Source: Deltaproteobacteria bacterium (GTDB taxonomy: Bacteria; Myxococcota_A; UBA9160; UBA6930). From it: 33,142 nt of DNA. Where the stretch lies: positions 1-33,142 of the forward strand of contig JAJDAR010000344.1 of the NCBI GenBank assembly GCA_029261775.1, written 5' to 3'. Position 1 is the first letter of the stretch. The number at the start of each line of letters is the position of its first letter. Positions 16,525 to 25,079 of this stretch are shown piece by piece. The translations under genes and the position numbers were made by a program. The notes under the pieces are model-generated. The model saw only the letters and a list, made by a program, of their open reading frames with translations. It did not search any database and was not told where the DNA came from.

Positions 16525-17177
16525 CCGTACGCATCAAGATCTGCGGAATCGTGCACCCGGACGACGCCGCGGCCGCCGTCGATGCCGGCGCGGACATGAT
16601 CGGCCTCAATTTCGTCCCGGGCTCACCGCGCTGCCTCACCCTCGACGCCGCGGCGAAGATCGCGGACCGCGTCGAAGGCCAGGTCGAGCGGGTCGCGATC
16701 TTTCGCGACGCCCCCTGGTCCGAGATCGAGCGGGTCACGCGCCGGGTCCAGCTCGAGCGCATCCAGTTCCACGGCGACGAGTCGGAGGAGGAGATCGAGC
16801 TCGTCGACTATCCCGTGATCAAGGCCGTGCGCGGCGCGGATCGCGAGGCGGCGGTGCGTTACCCCGGAGCCTTGCTGCTGCTCGATCACCCGACGCAGGG
16901 CGGCGGCCAGGGCCAGGCCTGGAACTGGAGCGAGGCGACCGAGCTGATCGCTGAGGGTTACGACCTGATGCTCGCGGGCGGTCTCACCCCCGACAACGTG
17001 CAGGCCGTGCTGGGAGAGCTCGGCGACTACCTGCCGTGGGGCGTGGACGTCGCGACCGGCGTCGAGCAGCCTGGAGCCGTCCGCAAGGACGCGTCGCGGA
17101 TCGCGTCCTTCGTCGCCGCCGTGCGCCAGGCGGAGAAGCTCGAGAAGCCCGAGAAACCGGAAGGCGAAGAGGCCTAG
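16521..17177 (+). CDS. trpF: Phosphoribosylanthranilate isomerase
   Basis: [37 protein letters not shown]..., [28 protein letters not shown]. TTG start in TTGA overlap with trpC. Confidence 0.93.
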   Translation: [218 protein letters not shown]

Positions 17178-17237
17178 GCTGCGTTCGGGCGAAGAGGCCT
17201 AGCCTGCGTTCGGGCGAAGAGGCCTAGCCTGCGTTCT
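17163..17237 (+). repeat. 25-bp x3 tandem repeat across the convergent trpF/coaE 3' ends
   Basis: GGCGAAGAGGCCTAGGCTGCGTTCG (17163-17187), GGCGAAGAGGCCTAGCCTGCGTTCG (17188-17212), GGCGAAGAGGCCTAGCCTGCGTTCT (17213-17237); one mismatch between adjacent units. Confidence 0.97.
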
Positions 17238-17877
17238 GCGAGGACGGCTCCTCGCCGGTGAGGGTGCGGAACAGCTCGTCGACCTGCCGCTCGGTCTCGC
17301 GCAGGTCCCCGCCGTTCTCGATCACCCAGTCCGCCAGCTCGCGCTTCTCGTCGATCGGCATCTGGGCACGCATGCGCTGTGTGGCGTGCTCGGCACTCGC
17401 GCCGTCTCGAGCCTGCTGACGCTCGATCTGGAGCGCCTCGGGGGCGTAGACCAGGATCACGCCGTCGACTGCGTCGGCCGTCGTGGGGCGACCGCTGTCC
17501 CGCGCCTTGCGCGCGCTCTCGAAGAGCAGAGGAACGTCGACGAGGACGAGGGGGGCGTCGGAGCCGCGCGCTTCGGCGACCCGGCGCGCGAGCTCGGCGA
17601 CGATCGGGCCGCCGGTCAGGCGCGCGAGGGTGGCGCGGGCCTCGGGGTCGGCGAACACGTGGGCGCCCAGGGCCTTGCGGTCCAGGCTGCCGTCCGGCCT
17701 GCGGAAGCGCTCGCCGAAGGTCTCGAGGATCTCGTCGTGGAGCGGCGCGCCCGGCGCCTGCAGTTCGTGGACGATCGCGTCGGCATCGACGATCCGCGCA
17801 CCGCGCTTCTCGAAGAGCTGCGCCACGGTGCTCTTGCCCGTGCCGATTCCGCCCGTCAGCCCCACCACTCTCGGCAT
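17224..17877 (-). CDS. coaE: Dephospho-CoA kinase
   Basis: MPRVVGLTGGIGTGKSTVAQLFEKRGARIVDADAIVHEL (P-loop), LVLVDVPLLFES. Confidence 0.93.
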   Translation of the reverse strand: MPRVVGLTGGIGTGKSTVAQLFEKRGARIVDADAIVHELQAPGAPLHDEILETFGERFRRPDGSLDRKALGAHVFADPEARATLARLTGGPIVAELARRVAEARGSDAPLVLVDVPLLFESARKARDSGRPTTADAVDGVILVYAPEALQIERQQARDGASAEHATQRMRAQMPIDEKRELADWVIENGGDLRETERQVDELFRTLTGEEPSSQNAG

Positions 17878-17929
17878 CGGCCGAGCATGGCACGGGAGCG
17901 CGCGAGCGCCAGCGAACGGAGTCGGTCCC

Positions 17930-19432
17930 TCAGCGTGGCCCGGTCTCGTCCTCGCCGGGCGGCTCGTGGACCCGGACGCAGTTCTTGCCGGCGGCCTTCG
18001 CGCGATACAGGGCTTCGTCGGCGCCCAGGAAGAAGGCCTTGCGGCTGCCCTGGTAGCGGTTCACGCCGATCGAGACGGTCATCTTCACGAGGCGCATCGT
18101 GTCGTCGAGGATGAAGGAGGCCTCGGCGACGGCCGAGCGAATCTTCTCCGCCAGAAGCACGGCCCCTTCGAGACTCGTGTTGGACGCGAGCACCACGAAC
18201 TCCTCGCCGCCGTAGCGCGCCACCAGGTCGGCATCGCGGCTGTTGTCGTTCAGGATCTCGGCCAGGCCGGTGAGCAGCTCGTCCCCGGCCGCGTGGCCGA
18301 GCTGGTCGTTGAGCCGCTTGAAGTCGTCGATGTCGATCACCAGGATCGAGAGCTGCTCCTGGGTGCGGGCGACCCGCTTGATCTCGCGGGTGAGGAAATC
18401 CTGGAAGAAGCGGTGGTTGTGCAGCTTGGTCAGTCCGTCCGTGATCGACAGCTGTCCGAGCACCTCGTTGGCGGCCTGCAGGGCCTCGTTCTGCTGAACC
18501 AGCCGCTCGTTCGCCCGCTGGAGGTCGCCACGCTGATCGCGCAGGTCGCCGATCATCGCGTTGAAGGTGCGCGTCAGCAGAGCGAGCTCGCGCTCCGCGG
18601 GGACCGGCGACACCTCGACGTCGAGCTGGCCTTCGCTGACCTGGCGGGCTGCATCCGAGAGGGCGTGGATGGGACCGACCACGGCGTTGGTGACGCGGCG
18701 CGAGACGAGGGCCATCAGCCCGGTCAGGACCAGGCTCAGCAGCAGCGCGCTGGTCAGAAGGCCGAGGACCGGCGAGAACACACTCGAGAACGGAACCTCC
18801 AGGACGAGCCGGGTGCGCATGCCGGGCACCCCGCGGCTGCCGCCGAAGACCAGCTCGCCTGCGGGATTGCGGTAGATCGTAGGCGTCTCCGGCCAGCCGC
18901 CGGCCGGCGGGCTCGGTGCGCCCGCGACCGTCGGCTCGGGCGCCCACTGGATGCGGGCATCCGCGGGGAGCAGGCTCGGCGCCAGGAGCTGCTCGCGGTA
19001 GGCGGTCGAGACCCAGGCAACGCGACCGCCCTCCGGATCCACCCACCCGGGCGAGGGCTGGCCCGCGCGGGTCAGCCAGTACAGGCCGGGCGTACCGGGC
19101 CCTTCGGCCAGCGGCTCGACCGCGTCGAACATCGGGCCCGGCTCGAGGGCGGGCGATGCTTTGGCCCCGAGATCGGGGACGACGCGTGCCATCGCCCCCT
19201 CGAGGCTCGCCGGTACGGCACGTTCCATCGTGGCCGACACCAGCCGCTGCGCGGCGACGACCCCGAGCGCCAGCAGCGAGAGCGCCCCGAGCAGGACCGA
19301 GCCCAGCAGCAGCAGGCGCAGCCGACCCCCGAGGCTGCCGCCGCCGAAGGTCTCGTCGCCGGCGCCCCCAGCGGGGCTCGGTTCTCGGGCCTCGCCGTCA
19401 GGCGAGCTCTCGTCGTGGGTGGATTCGGACAT
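17930..19432 (-). CDS. Membrane-anchored HAMP-GGDEF diguanylate cyclase
   Basis: Two TM segments flanking a periplasmic region, HAMP-like segment, GGDEF domain SITDGLTKLHNHRFFQDFL...ADLVARYGGEEFVVLA, with RxxD (RDAD) five residues before GGEEF. Confidence 0.93.
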   Translation of the reverse strand: MSESTHDESSPDGEAREPSPAGGAGDETFGGGSLGGRLRLLLLGSVLLGALSLLALGVVAAQRLVSATMERAVPASLEGAMARVVPDLGAKASPALEPGPMFDAVEPLAEGPGTPGLYWLTRAGQPSPGWVDPEGGRVAWVSTAYREQLLAPSLLPADARIQWAPEPTVAGAPSPPAGGWPETPTIYRNPAGELVFGGSRGVPGMRTRLVLEVPFSSVFSPVLGLLTSALLLSLVLTGLMALVSRRVTNAVVGPIHALSDAARQVSEGQLDVEVSPVPAERELALLTRTFNAMIGDLRDQRGDLQRANERLVQQNEALQAANEVLGQLSITDGLTKLHNHRFFQDFLTREIKRVARTQEQLSILVIDIDDFKRLNDQLGHAAGDELLTGLAEILNDNSRDADLVARYGGEEFVVLASNTSLEGAVLLAEKIRSAVAEASFILDDTMRLVKMTVSIGVNRYQGSRKAFFLGADEALYRAKAAGKNCVRVHEPPGEDETGPR

Positions 19433-19599
19433 GATCGAGCGCCCCGGTATCGGACGGACGGGGGACCGGCTTGATCCGCGGTCCAGGTTCCAACCCCGCG
19501 AGAAGCCTATGCTTTTAGCGATTCTGCGAGCCGCCGCTGGAGCTTCGGGGCAGAAGCGGCTAACTCCCCGTAAGCGCGAAGGATTTCGAACCGGGGCGT

Positions 19600-19628
19600 T
19601 TGACCGCCCTGTGGCCCTCGGATATATT
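19600..19628 (+). promoter_or_regulatory. Sigma70-like promoter upstream of pheA
   Basis: TTGACC (19600-19605), 17-bp spacer, TATATT (19623-19628); predicted leader about 70 nt to the pheA ATG at 19704. Confidence 0.7.
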
Positions 19629-19703
19629 GCGCCAGTCTTTTCGAGGGGTTAGCGGCCTTCGCGCCGGTCCATCCCAGCCTCTCTCGACCCTCTTCGAGGT
19701 CAC

Positions 19704-20891
19704 ATGAGCGAGCCCGGCTCCCGCACACCCGCGGCGGCGTCCGATGGGGACGCGAGCGATTTGCCTTTTTCGGCGGAGCTCGCGGAGCTGCGCGCGGAGA
19801 TCGATGCGGTCGACCGGCGGATCCTTGCGGAGCTGAACCGACGCGCCGAGCTCGTGTTGCGCGTCGGCGAGCTCAAGCTCGACCGGGGCGCAGGCATCTA
19901 CAGCGCCGCGCGTGAGCGGGACCTGACGGACCGGCTGACGGCTGCGAACCCGGGTCCGTTTCCCGATGCCGGTGTGCGGCCCGTCTTTCGCGAGATCGTC
20001 TCGGCGACTCGATCGCTCGAAGCCCGTCTCCGGGTCGCGTACCTCGGACCGGAAGGCACCTTCTCCCATCTGGCCGCGCGCGAGACCTTCGGCGCCCATG
20101 CGGAGTACGTCGCGGCCGCCACGATGTCCGAGGTCTTCGCCATCGTCGAGCGGGGCGAGGCCGAGCACGGCCTGGTCCCGGTGGAGAACACCACCGAGGG
20201 CGTCGTGACGCCGACCCTGGACGCGTTGCTCGCCTCCGAGCTCGCAATCTCGGGCGAGAGCCTGCTGCGCATCTCGCACCACCTGATGTCGGCTTCGGGG
20301 CGGATGGAGGACGTGCGGCGGGTCGCCTCCCACCCCCAGCCGCTGGCCCAGTGCCGCATCTGGCTGGATCGTCACATCCCGCAGGCCGAGCGCCAGGAGA
20401 TGCCGAGCACGTCCGCCGCGGCGGAGCTCGCCGTGCGGGAGGCCGACGTAGCCGCGATCGGCAGCTCGCTGGTCGCCGAGCTGCGCCAGCTGCAGATCAT
20501 CGCCGGCTCCATCGAGGACCAGCGCGACAACACCACGCGTTTCCTGGTGATCGGGGGCGACTCTCCGCCGCCGAGCGGCAACGACCTGACTTCGGTCGCC
20601 TACACCGTGCGCAAGGGCAAGTCCGGTGCGCTGCACGATCTCCTGAAGCCCTTCGCCGACCACGGCGTGAACCTGACGAGCATCCAGGCGCGTCCGCTGA
20701 AGGGCACGCCGTGGGAGTACGTCTTCTTTCTCGACGTCGAGGGCCACACCAAGGAGGGCGAAGTGCTGGCGGCCCTCGAGGCGGCTGCCGTGTTCGCGAA
20801 CTCGCACCGCGTGCTGGGCTCGTTTCCGCGCGCCACCGAGGCCCGCAATCCTTCTCGCCAGCCGGTCGGCTCCCCGCGGTCCTCCTCGTGA
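19704..20891 (+). CDS. pheA: Chorismate mutase / prephenate dehydratase (P-protein)
   Basis: N-terminal AroQ-type helix LAELRAEIDAVDRRILAELNRRAELVLRVGELK; PDT RVAYLGPEGTFSHLAA, VPVENTTEGVV; ACT-like LTSIQARPLKGTPWEYVFFLDVEGH. Confidence 0.95.
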   Translation: MSEPGSRTPAAASDGDASDLPFSAELAELRAEIDAVDRRILAELNRRAELVLRVGELKLDRGAGIYSAARERDLTDRLTAANPGPFPDAGVRPVFREIVSATRSLEARLRVAYLGPEGTFSHLAARETFGAHAEYVAAATMSEVFAIVERGEAEHGLVPVENTTEGVVTPTLDALLASELAISGESLLRISHHLMSASGRMEDVRRVASHPQPLAQCRIWLDRHIPQAERQEMPSTSAAAELAVREADVAAIGSSLVAELRQLQIIAGSIEDQRDNTTRFLVIGGDSPPPSGNDLTSVAYTVRKGKSGALHDLLKPFADHGVNLTSIQARPLKGTPWEYVFFLDVEGHTKEGEVLAALEAAAVFANSHRVLGSFPRATEARNPSRQPVGSPRSSS

Positions 20892-21991
20892 AGCAACGCA
20901 CCCTCCGCGAGCGCGTGAAGCCCCACCTGGCCGCGCTCGAGCCGTACCAGCCCGGAAAGCCGATCGAAGAGCTCGAGCGCGAGCTCGGCATCGAGGGCTC
21001 GATCAAGCTCGCCTCCAACGAGAACCCGCTCGGGCCGTCTCCACGCGCCGTCGCCGCAGTCGAGCGCGCCGCGGCAGGCGTGCACCGCTATCCCGACGGC
21101 GCGAGCTTCGCTCTGCGTGCAGCCCTCTCCGAGCGCCTCGAGGTCGCTCCCGGACAGCTGGTCTTCGGCTGCGGCTCCGACGAGCTGCTGGAGCTGGTGG
21201 CCAAGGCCTTCGTCGGACCGGGCGACGAGGTCGTGTATGCGTGGCCTTCGTTCGCGATGTATCCGATCGTGACCCAGGGCATGGGCGGGACGCCGGTGCC
21301 GGTGCCGCTGGACGACGCATTGGTGCACGACCTGCCGGCCCTGGCCGCGGCGATCACGGATCGCACCCAGGTCGTGATCGTCTGCAATCCCAACAATCCG
21401 ACCGGCACCAGCGTGGGTGCCGAGGCCTTCGATCGCTTCGTCGAGGCGCTGCCCGAGGATCTGCTGCTGGTCGTGGACGAGGCCTACGTCGAGTATGCGC
21501 GGCGGCCCGACTTTCCGGATGCGCTGGCCTGGGTGGAACGCCGCCCGGCGACCCTGGTGATGCGGACCTTCTCCAAGATCTACGGCCTGGCCGGCCTGCG
21601 GGTCGGCTACGGCGTCGCGGGCGCCGAGCTTGCCGGCTACCTGGAGCGCGGGCGCCATCCCTTCAACCTGAACCTCCTGGCCGAGGCCGGCGCGCTGGCC
21701 GCGCTCGAGGACGGCGAGTTCGTCGAGCGCTCGCAGCGACTGAACGCGGAAGGGGCCGAGCTGCTGACCCGCCAGCTGGAGGCGCTCGGGTGCGAGGTCT
21801 GGCCCACCGATACGAACTTCCTGCTGACCCGGGTCGGAGCCGGGGCCTTCGAGGCCCTGCAGCAGCAGGGTGTGATCGTGCGGCCGATGGGGGGATTCGG
21901 TCTCCCCGAGCACATCCGCGTCACGATCGGGACGCCGGAGGAGAACGAGCGATTGATCAAGGCGCTGCGCACATGGCGGGAGTCGCGGTGA
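20888..21991 (+). CDS. hisC: Histidinol-phosphate / aromatic amino acid aminotransferase
   Basis: IKLASNENPLGPSPRAV, VIVCNPNNPTGTSVG, VVDEAYVEYARRPD, RTFSKIYGLAGLRVGYG. GTGA overlap with pheA. Confidence 0.93.
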   Translation: MKQRTLRERVKPHLAALEPYQPGKPIEELERELGIEGSIKLASNENPLGPSPRAVAAVERAAAGVHRYPDGASFALRAALSERLEVAPGQLVFGCGSDELLELVAKAFVGPGDEVVYAWPSFAMYPIVTQGMGGTPVPVPLDDALVHDLPALAAAITDRTQVVIVCNPNNPTGTSVGAEAFDRFVEALPEDLLLVVDEAYVEYARRPDFPDALAWVERRPATLVMRTFSKIYGLAGLRVGYGVAGAELAGYLERGRHPFNLNLLAEAGALAALEDGEFVERSQRLNAEGAELLTRQLEALGCEVWPTDTNFLLTRVGAGAFEALQQQGVIVRPMGGFGLPEHIRVTIGTPEENERLIKALRTWRESR

Positions 21992-22899
21992 AGCCGCACT
22001 TCGAGACGCTGAGCGTGATCGGCCTCGGGCTGCTGGGCGGCTCGCTGGTGGCCGCGGCACGCGAGCGGGGCCTGGCCGACCGCGTGATCGGCGTCAGTCG
22101 CCGCGCCGTCACGGCCGAGCAGGCGCTGGCCCGCGACATCGTCGACGAGGCGACGACCGACCTGGCCCGCGGCGTCCGCGGGGCCGACCTGGTCGTGCTG
22201 GCGACTCCGGTGTTCGCCATGGAGGAGGTGCTGCGCGCTGCGGTGCCGCACCTGCGCGAGGACGCCCTGGTCACCGACGTCGGGAGCGTCAAGGGCGCTC
22301 TGGCCGACACCTTGCCCGGCCTGCTGCCGCCGGGTGTGCGCTTCGTCGGCTCGCACCCCATGGCCGGCAGCCACGCCAGCGGGCTCGAGCACGCGCGGGC
22401 CGATCTGTTCGAAGGCGCGGCCTGCGTGGTCGCGCCCGGCTCCGAGCCCCGCGATACCGAGCGGCTGGTCGCGTTCTGGAAGGCGCTCGGCATGCGGGTC
22501 GAGCTGCGCGCCGCCGATCGGCACGACGAGGAGGTGGCCTGGATCAGCCACCTGCCTCACGCCGTGGCCTTCGCCTTCGCCCGGGCGCTCGAGCGCGCGC
22601 CGAGCGGCTCGGTCGCCCTGCGCGGCACCGGCTTCCGCGACTTCACGCGGGTGGCTCGCAGCGAGCCCGACCTCTGGGCCGACATCCTGGTCACGAACCG
22701 CAAGGCCCTGGCCGGGCCTCTTCACGAAATGAGCGAGCGGCTCGCCGAGCTGGCCCGCTGCATCGAAACCGGAGACCCCGACGCGGTCTCCGCCTATCTC
22801 AACGCTGCCGGGGACCAGCTCCAAGGCAGCGACGACGCCCGATCCGGGGGCGATAACCCGGAAATCCAGGCTGCCCCCGTGGCGGCCACCAAGGAGTGA
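21988..22899 (+). CDS. tyrA: Prephenate dehydrogenase
   Basis: LSVIGLGLLGGSLVAAARERGL, GSHPMAGSHASGLEHARADLFEGAACVVAPG, ISHLPHAVAFAFA. GTG 21988 in GTGA overlap with hisC; ATG 21973 is an alternative start. Confidence 0.93.
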   Translation: MKPHFETLSVIGLGLLGGSLVAAARERGLADRVIGVSRRAVTAEQALARDIVDEATTDLARGVRGADLVVLATPVFAMEEVLRAAVPHLREDALVTDVGSVKGALADTLPGLLPPGVRFVGSHPMAGSHASGLEHARADLFEGAACVVAPGSEPRDTERLVAFWKALGMRVELRAADRHDEEVAWISHLPHAVAFAFARALERAPSGSVALRGTGFRDFTRVARSEPDLWADILVTNRKALAGPLHEMSERLAELARCIETGDPDAVSAYLNAAGDQLQGSDDARSGGDNPEIQAAPVAATKE

Positions 22900-22910
22900 A
22901 GACACTTCAC

Positions 22911-24635
22911 ATGAATCAAGACGTAGCAACCGGCGGTTCTTTCGCCGAGCTCTTCTCGCAGACCGAGAAGAAGATCAAGGAAGGGGAGGTCGTCAAGGGA
23001 CGGATCCTCTCGATGGACGACGACCACGTACAGGTCGACGTCGGAGGGAAGTCCGAGGGGTTCGTGGACCTCTGGGAGTTCATGGACGAGCAGGGCAAGG
23101 TCCTCATCGCCGTAGGCGACGTGGTCGATGTCCTGGTCGAAGAGGCCGAGGACGACGAGGGCCGCATCGTGCTCTCGAAGGACAAGGCCGATCGGGTCAA
23201 GATCTGGGACCAGATCAGCGAGGCCTACGAGGCGGATCGAGCGGTCGAAGGCCGCATCCTCTCGCGGGTCAAGGGAGGGCTCTCCGTCGACATCGGCGTC
23301 AAGGCCTTCCTGCCGGGCTCCCAGGTCGATCTGCGACCCGTCCGGAACCTCGAGAACCTGCTCGGGGAACGCCTCGAGTTCAAGATCATCAAGTTCAACC
23401 AGCGTCGTGGGAACATCGTGCTCTCGCGTCGTGCGCTCCTCGAGAAGGAGCGTGAGACGATGCGGGCGACCACCCTGGAGACGCTCCAGGAGGGTCAGAT
23501 CATCGACGGCGTGATCAAGAACATCACCGACTACGGTGCGTTCATCGATCTCGGCGGCATCGATGGCCTGCTCCACGTGACCGACATGTCGTGGGGTCGC
23601 GTCAACCACCCGAGCGAGTTGTTCCGGGTGGGCGACGAGATCAAGGTCAAGGTGCTCAAGTTCGATCCCGAGAGCGAGCGGGTCTCGCTGGGTCTGAAGC
23701 AGATCCAGCCCGATCCGTGGGTGGATGCAGCGATGCGCGACCCGATCGGTGTGCGCGTGAACGGCAAGGCCGTCTCGCTCACCGACTACGGTGCGTTCAT
23801 CGAGCTCGAGCCCGGCATCGAGGGCCTGGTCCACGTCTCGGAGATGTCCTGGACCAAGCGGGTCAAGCACCCGTCGAAGGTCGTGAACATCGGCGAGCAG
23901 GTGGAGTCCGTGGTGCTCGACGTGGATGAGTACAACCGCAAGATCTCGCTCGGGATGAAGCAGATCGAGCCGAACCCGTGGGCCGTGATCGAGGAGAAGT
24001 ACCCGATCGGCACCCACGTCTCCGGCGAGATCCGCAACATCACGAACTTCGGGGTCTTCGTCGGCCTCGAAGAGGGGATCGACGGTCTGGTGCACGTCTC
24101 GGACATTTCGTGGACCGAGAACATCAAGCACCCGAGCGAGAAGTTCGAGAAGGGTGACGTCGTCCAGGCCGTCGTGCTGAAGATCGACCGGGAGAACGAG
24201 AAGTTCTCGCTGGGCATCAAGCAGCTCGAGGGCAATCCCTGGGACGACATCCTCAAGAAGTACCCGCTCGGGAGCGAGATCACCGGCGAGATCACGAACG
24301 TGGTGGACTTCGGCGCCTTCGTGAAGCTCGAAGAGGGCATCGAGGGGCTGATCTACAGCGCCGAGCTCGCCCAGGAACCGGTGGAGAAGCCTGCGGATGT
24401 CGTCAAGGCAGGCGACTCCGTGACGGCGGTGATCACGAAGGTGGACCCGGTGGATCAGAAGATCTCCCTGTCCATTCGAGCGCTGTCGGATCGCGAGCAG
24501 CGGGAGGCCCTCAAGAAGATGGCCGCCCAGCAGTCCGCGACCCAGACGGCGACCTTGGGCGATGTCGGTGCGCTGGCGAAGCTCAAGCAGAAGCTGGAGC
24601 AAGGCGGCGGCGACGACGCCGGTGAAGAGGGCTAG
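22911..24635 (+). CDS. rpsA: 30S ribosomal protein S1
   Basis: Six S1 RNA-binding repeats, e.g. GEVVKGRILSMDDDHVQVDVGGKSEGFV, ITDYGAFIDLGGIDGLLHVTDMSW, ITNFGVFVGLEEGIDGLVHVSDISW. Confidence 0.95.
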   Translation: MNQDVATGGSFAELFSQTEKKIKEGEVVKGRILSMDDDHVQVDVGGKSEGFVDLWEFMDEQGKVLIAVGDVVDVLVEEAEDDEGRIVLSKDKADRVKIWDQISEAYEADRAVEGRILSRVKGGLSVDIGVKAFLPGSQVDLRPVRNLENLLGERLEFKIIKFNQRRGNIVLSRRALLEKERETMRATTLETLQEGQIIDGVIKNITDYGAFIDLGGIDGLLHVTDMSWGRVNHPSELFRVGDEIKVKVLKFDPESERVSLGLKQIQPDPWVDAAMRDPIGVRVNGKAVSLTDYGAFIELEPGIEGLVHVSEMSWTKRVKHPSKVVNIGEQVESVVLDVDEYNRKISLGMKQIEPNPWAVIEEKYPIGTHVSGEIRNITNFGVFVGLEEGIDGLVHVSDISWTENIKHPSEKFEKGDVVQAVVLKIDRENEKFSLGIKQLEGNPWDDILKKYPLGSEITGEITNVVDFGAFVKLEEGIEGLIYSAELAQEPVEKPADVVKAGDSVTAVITKVDPVDQKISLSIRALSDREQREALKKMAAQQSATQTATLGDVGALAKLKQKLEQGGGDDAGEEG

Positions 24636-24654
24636 CGAGCCCGCAGTCCCACGA

Positions 24655-24688
24655 TCGCGGGGAGTCGGGGAAACCCGGCTCCCCGCGA
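24655..24688 (+). other. Strong GAAA-tetraloop hairpin between rpsA and ihfB
   Basis: TCGCGGGGAGTCGGG-GAAA-CCCGGCTCCCCGCGA: 15-bp stem with one G-U pair, no T-tract after it. Confidence 0.85.
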
Positions 24689-24707
24689 CGGAGAGGCGGA
24701 GAGACCG

Positions 24708-25031
24708 ATGACGAAGAGCGGACTCATCGAGAAGGTGGCGGAGCTGACCCCGCACATCTCGAAGAAGGATACGGAGATCGTGGTGAACACGATCTTCGAC
24801 TCGATGACGGATGCCCTCAAGGAGGGCGAGCGCATCGAGATCCGGGGCTTCGGCAGCTTCCAGGTCAAGGTTCGGGAGGCCCGCGAGGGGCGGAACCCGA
24901 AGACCGGGGAGGAAGTCCACATCCCCGCCAAGCGGACGCCGTTCTTCAAGGTCGGCAAGGAGCTGAAGGAGATGGTCGACAACTCCTCGGCGCCTCTCGA
25001 CGAATCGCCCGACGACGACTCGAACCTCTAG
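24708..25031 (+). CDS. ihfB: Integration host factor subunit beta / HU family DNA-binding protein
   Basis: MTKSGLIEKVAELTPHISKKDTEIVVNTIFDSMTDALKEGERIEIRGFGSFQVKVREAREGRNPKTGEEVHIPAKRTPFFKVGKELKE. Downstream of rpsA. Confidence 0.92.
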   Translation: MTKSGLIEKVAELTPHISKKDTEIVVNTIFDSMTDALKEGERIEIRGFGSFQVKVREAREGRNPKTGEEVHIPAKRTPFFKVGKELKEMVDNSSAPLDESPDDDSNL

Positions 25032-25079
25032 TTCCGGCTCTCCGGAACCCATGGCTCACTGCAGGAAGGACCGCTCCGC

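Noticed and set aside
19507-19728. 73-aa minus-strand ORF in the pheA/GGDEF intergenic region
   Set aside because: Third-position GC is much lower than in true genes of this window, the ORF overlaps the pheA promoter and start, and no family is recognisable.
24655-24688. Calling the rpsA-ihfB hairpin an intrinsic terminator
   Set aside because: No T-tract follows (next bases are CGGAGAGGCGG), and the ihfB RBS comes directly after.
22794-25052. 752-aa minus-strand ORF antisense to rpsA/ihfB with repetitive sequence
   Set aside because: Its periodicity mirrors the S1 repeats on the coding strand; no independent domain, start site or RBS.
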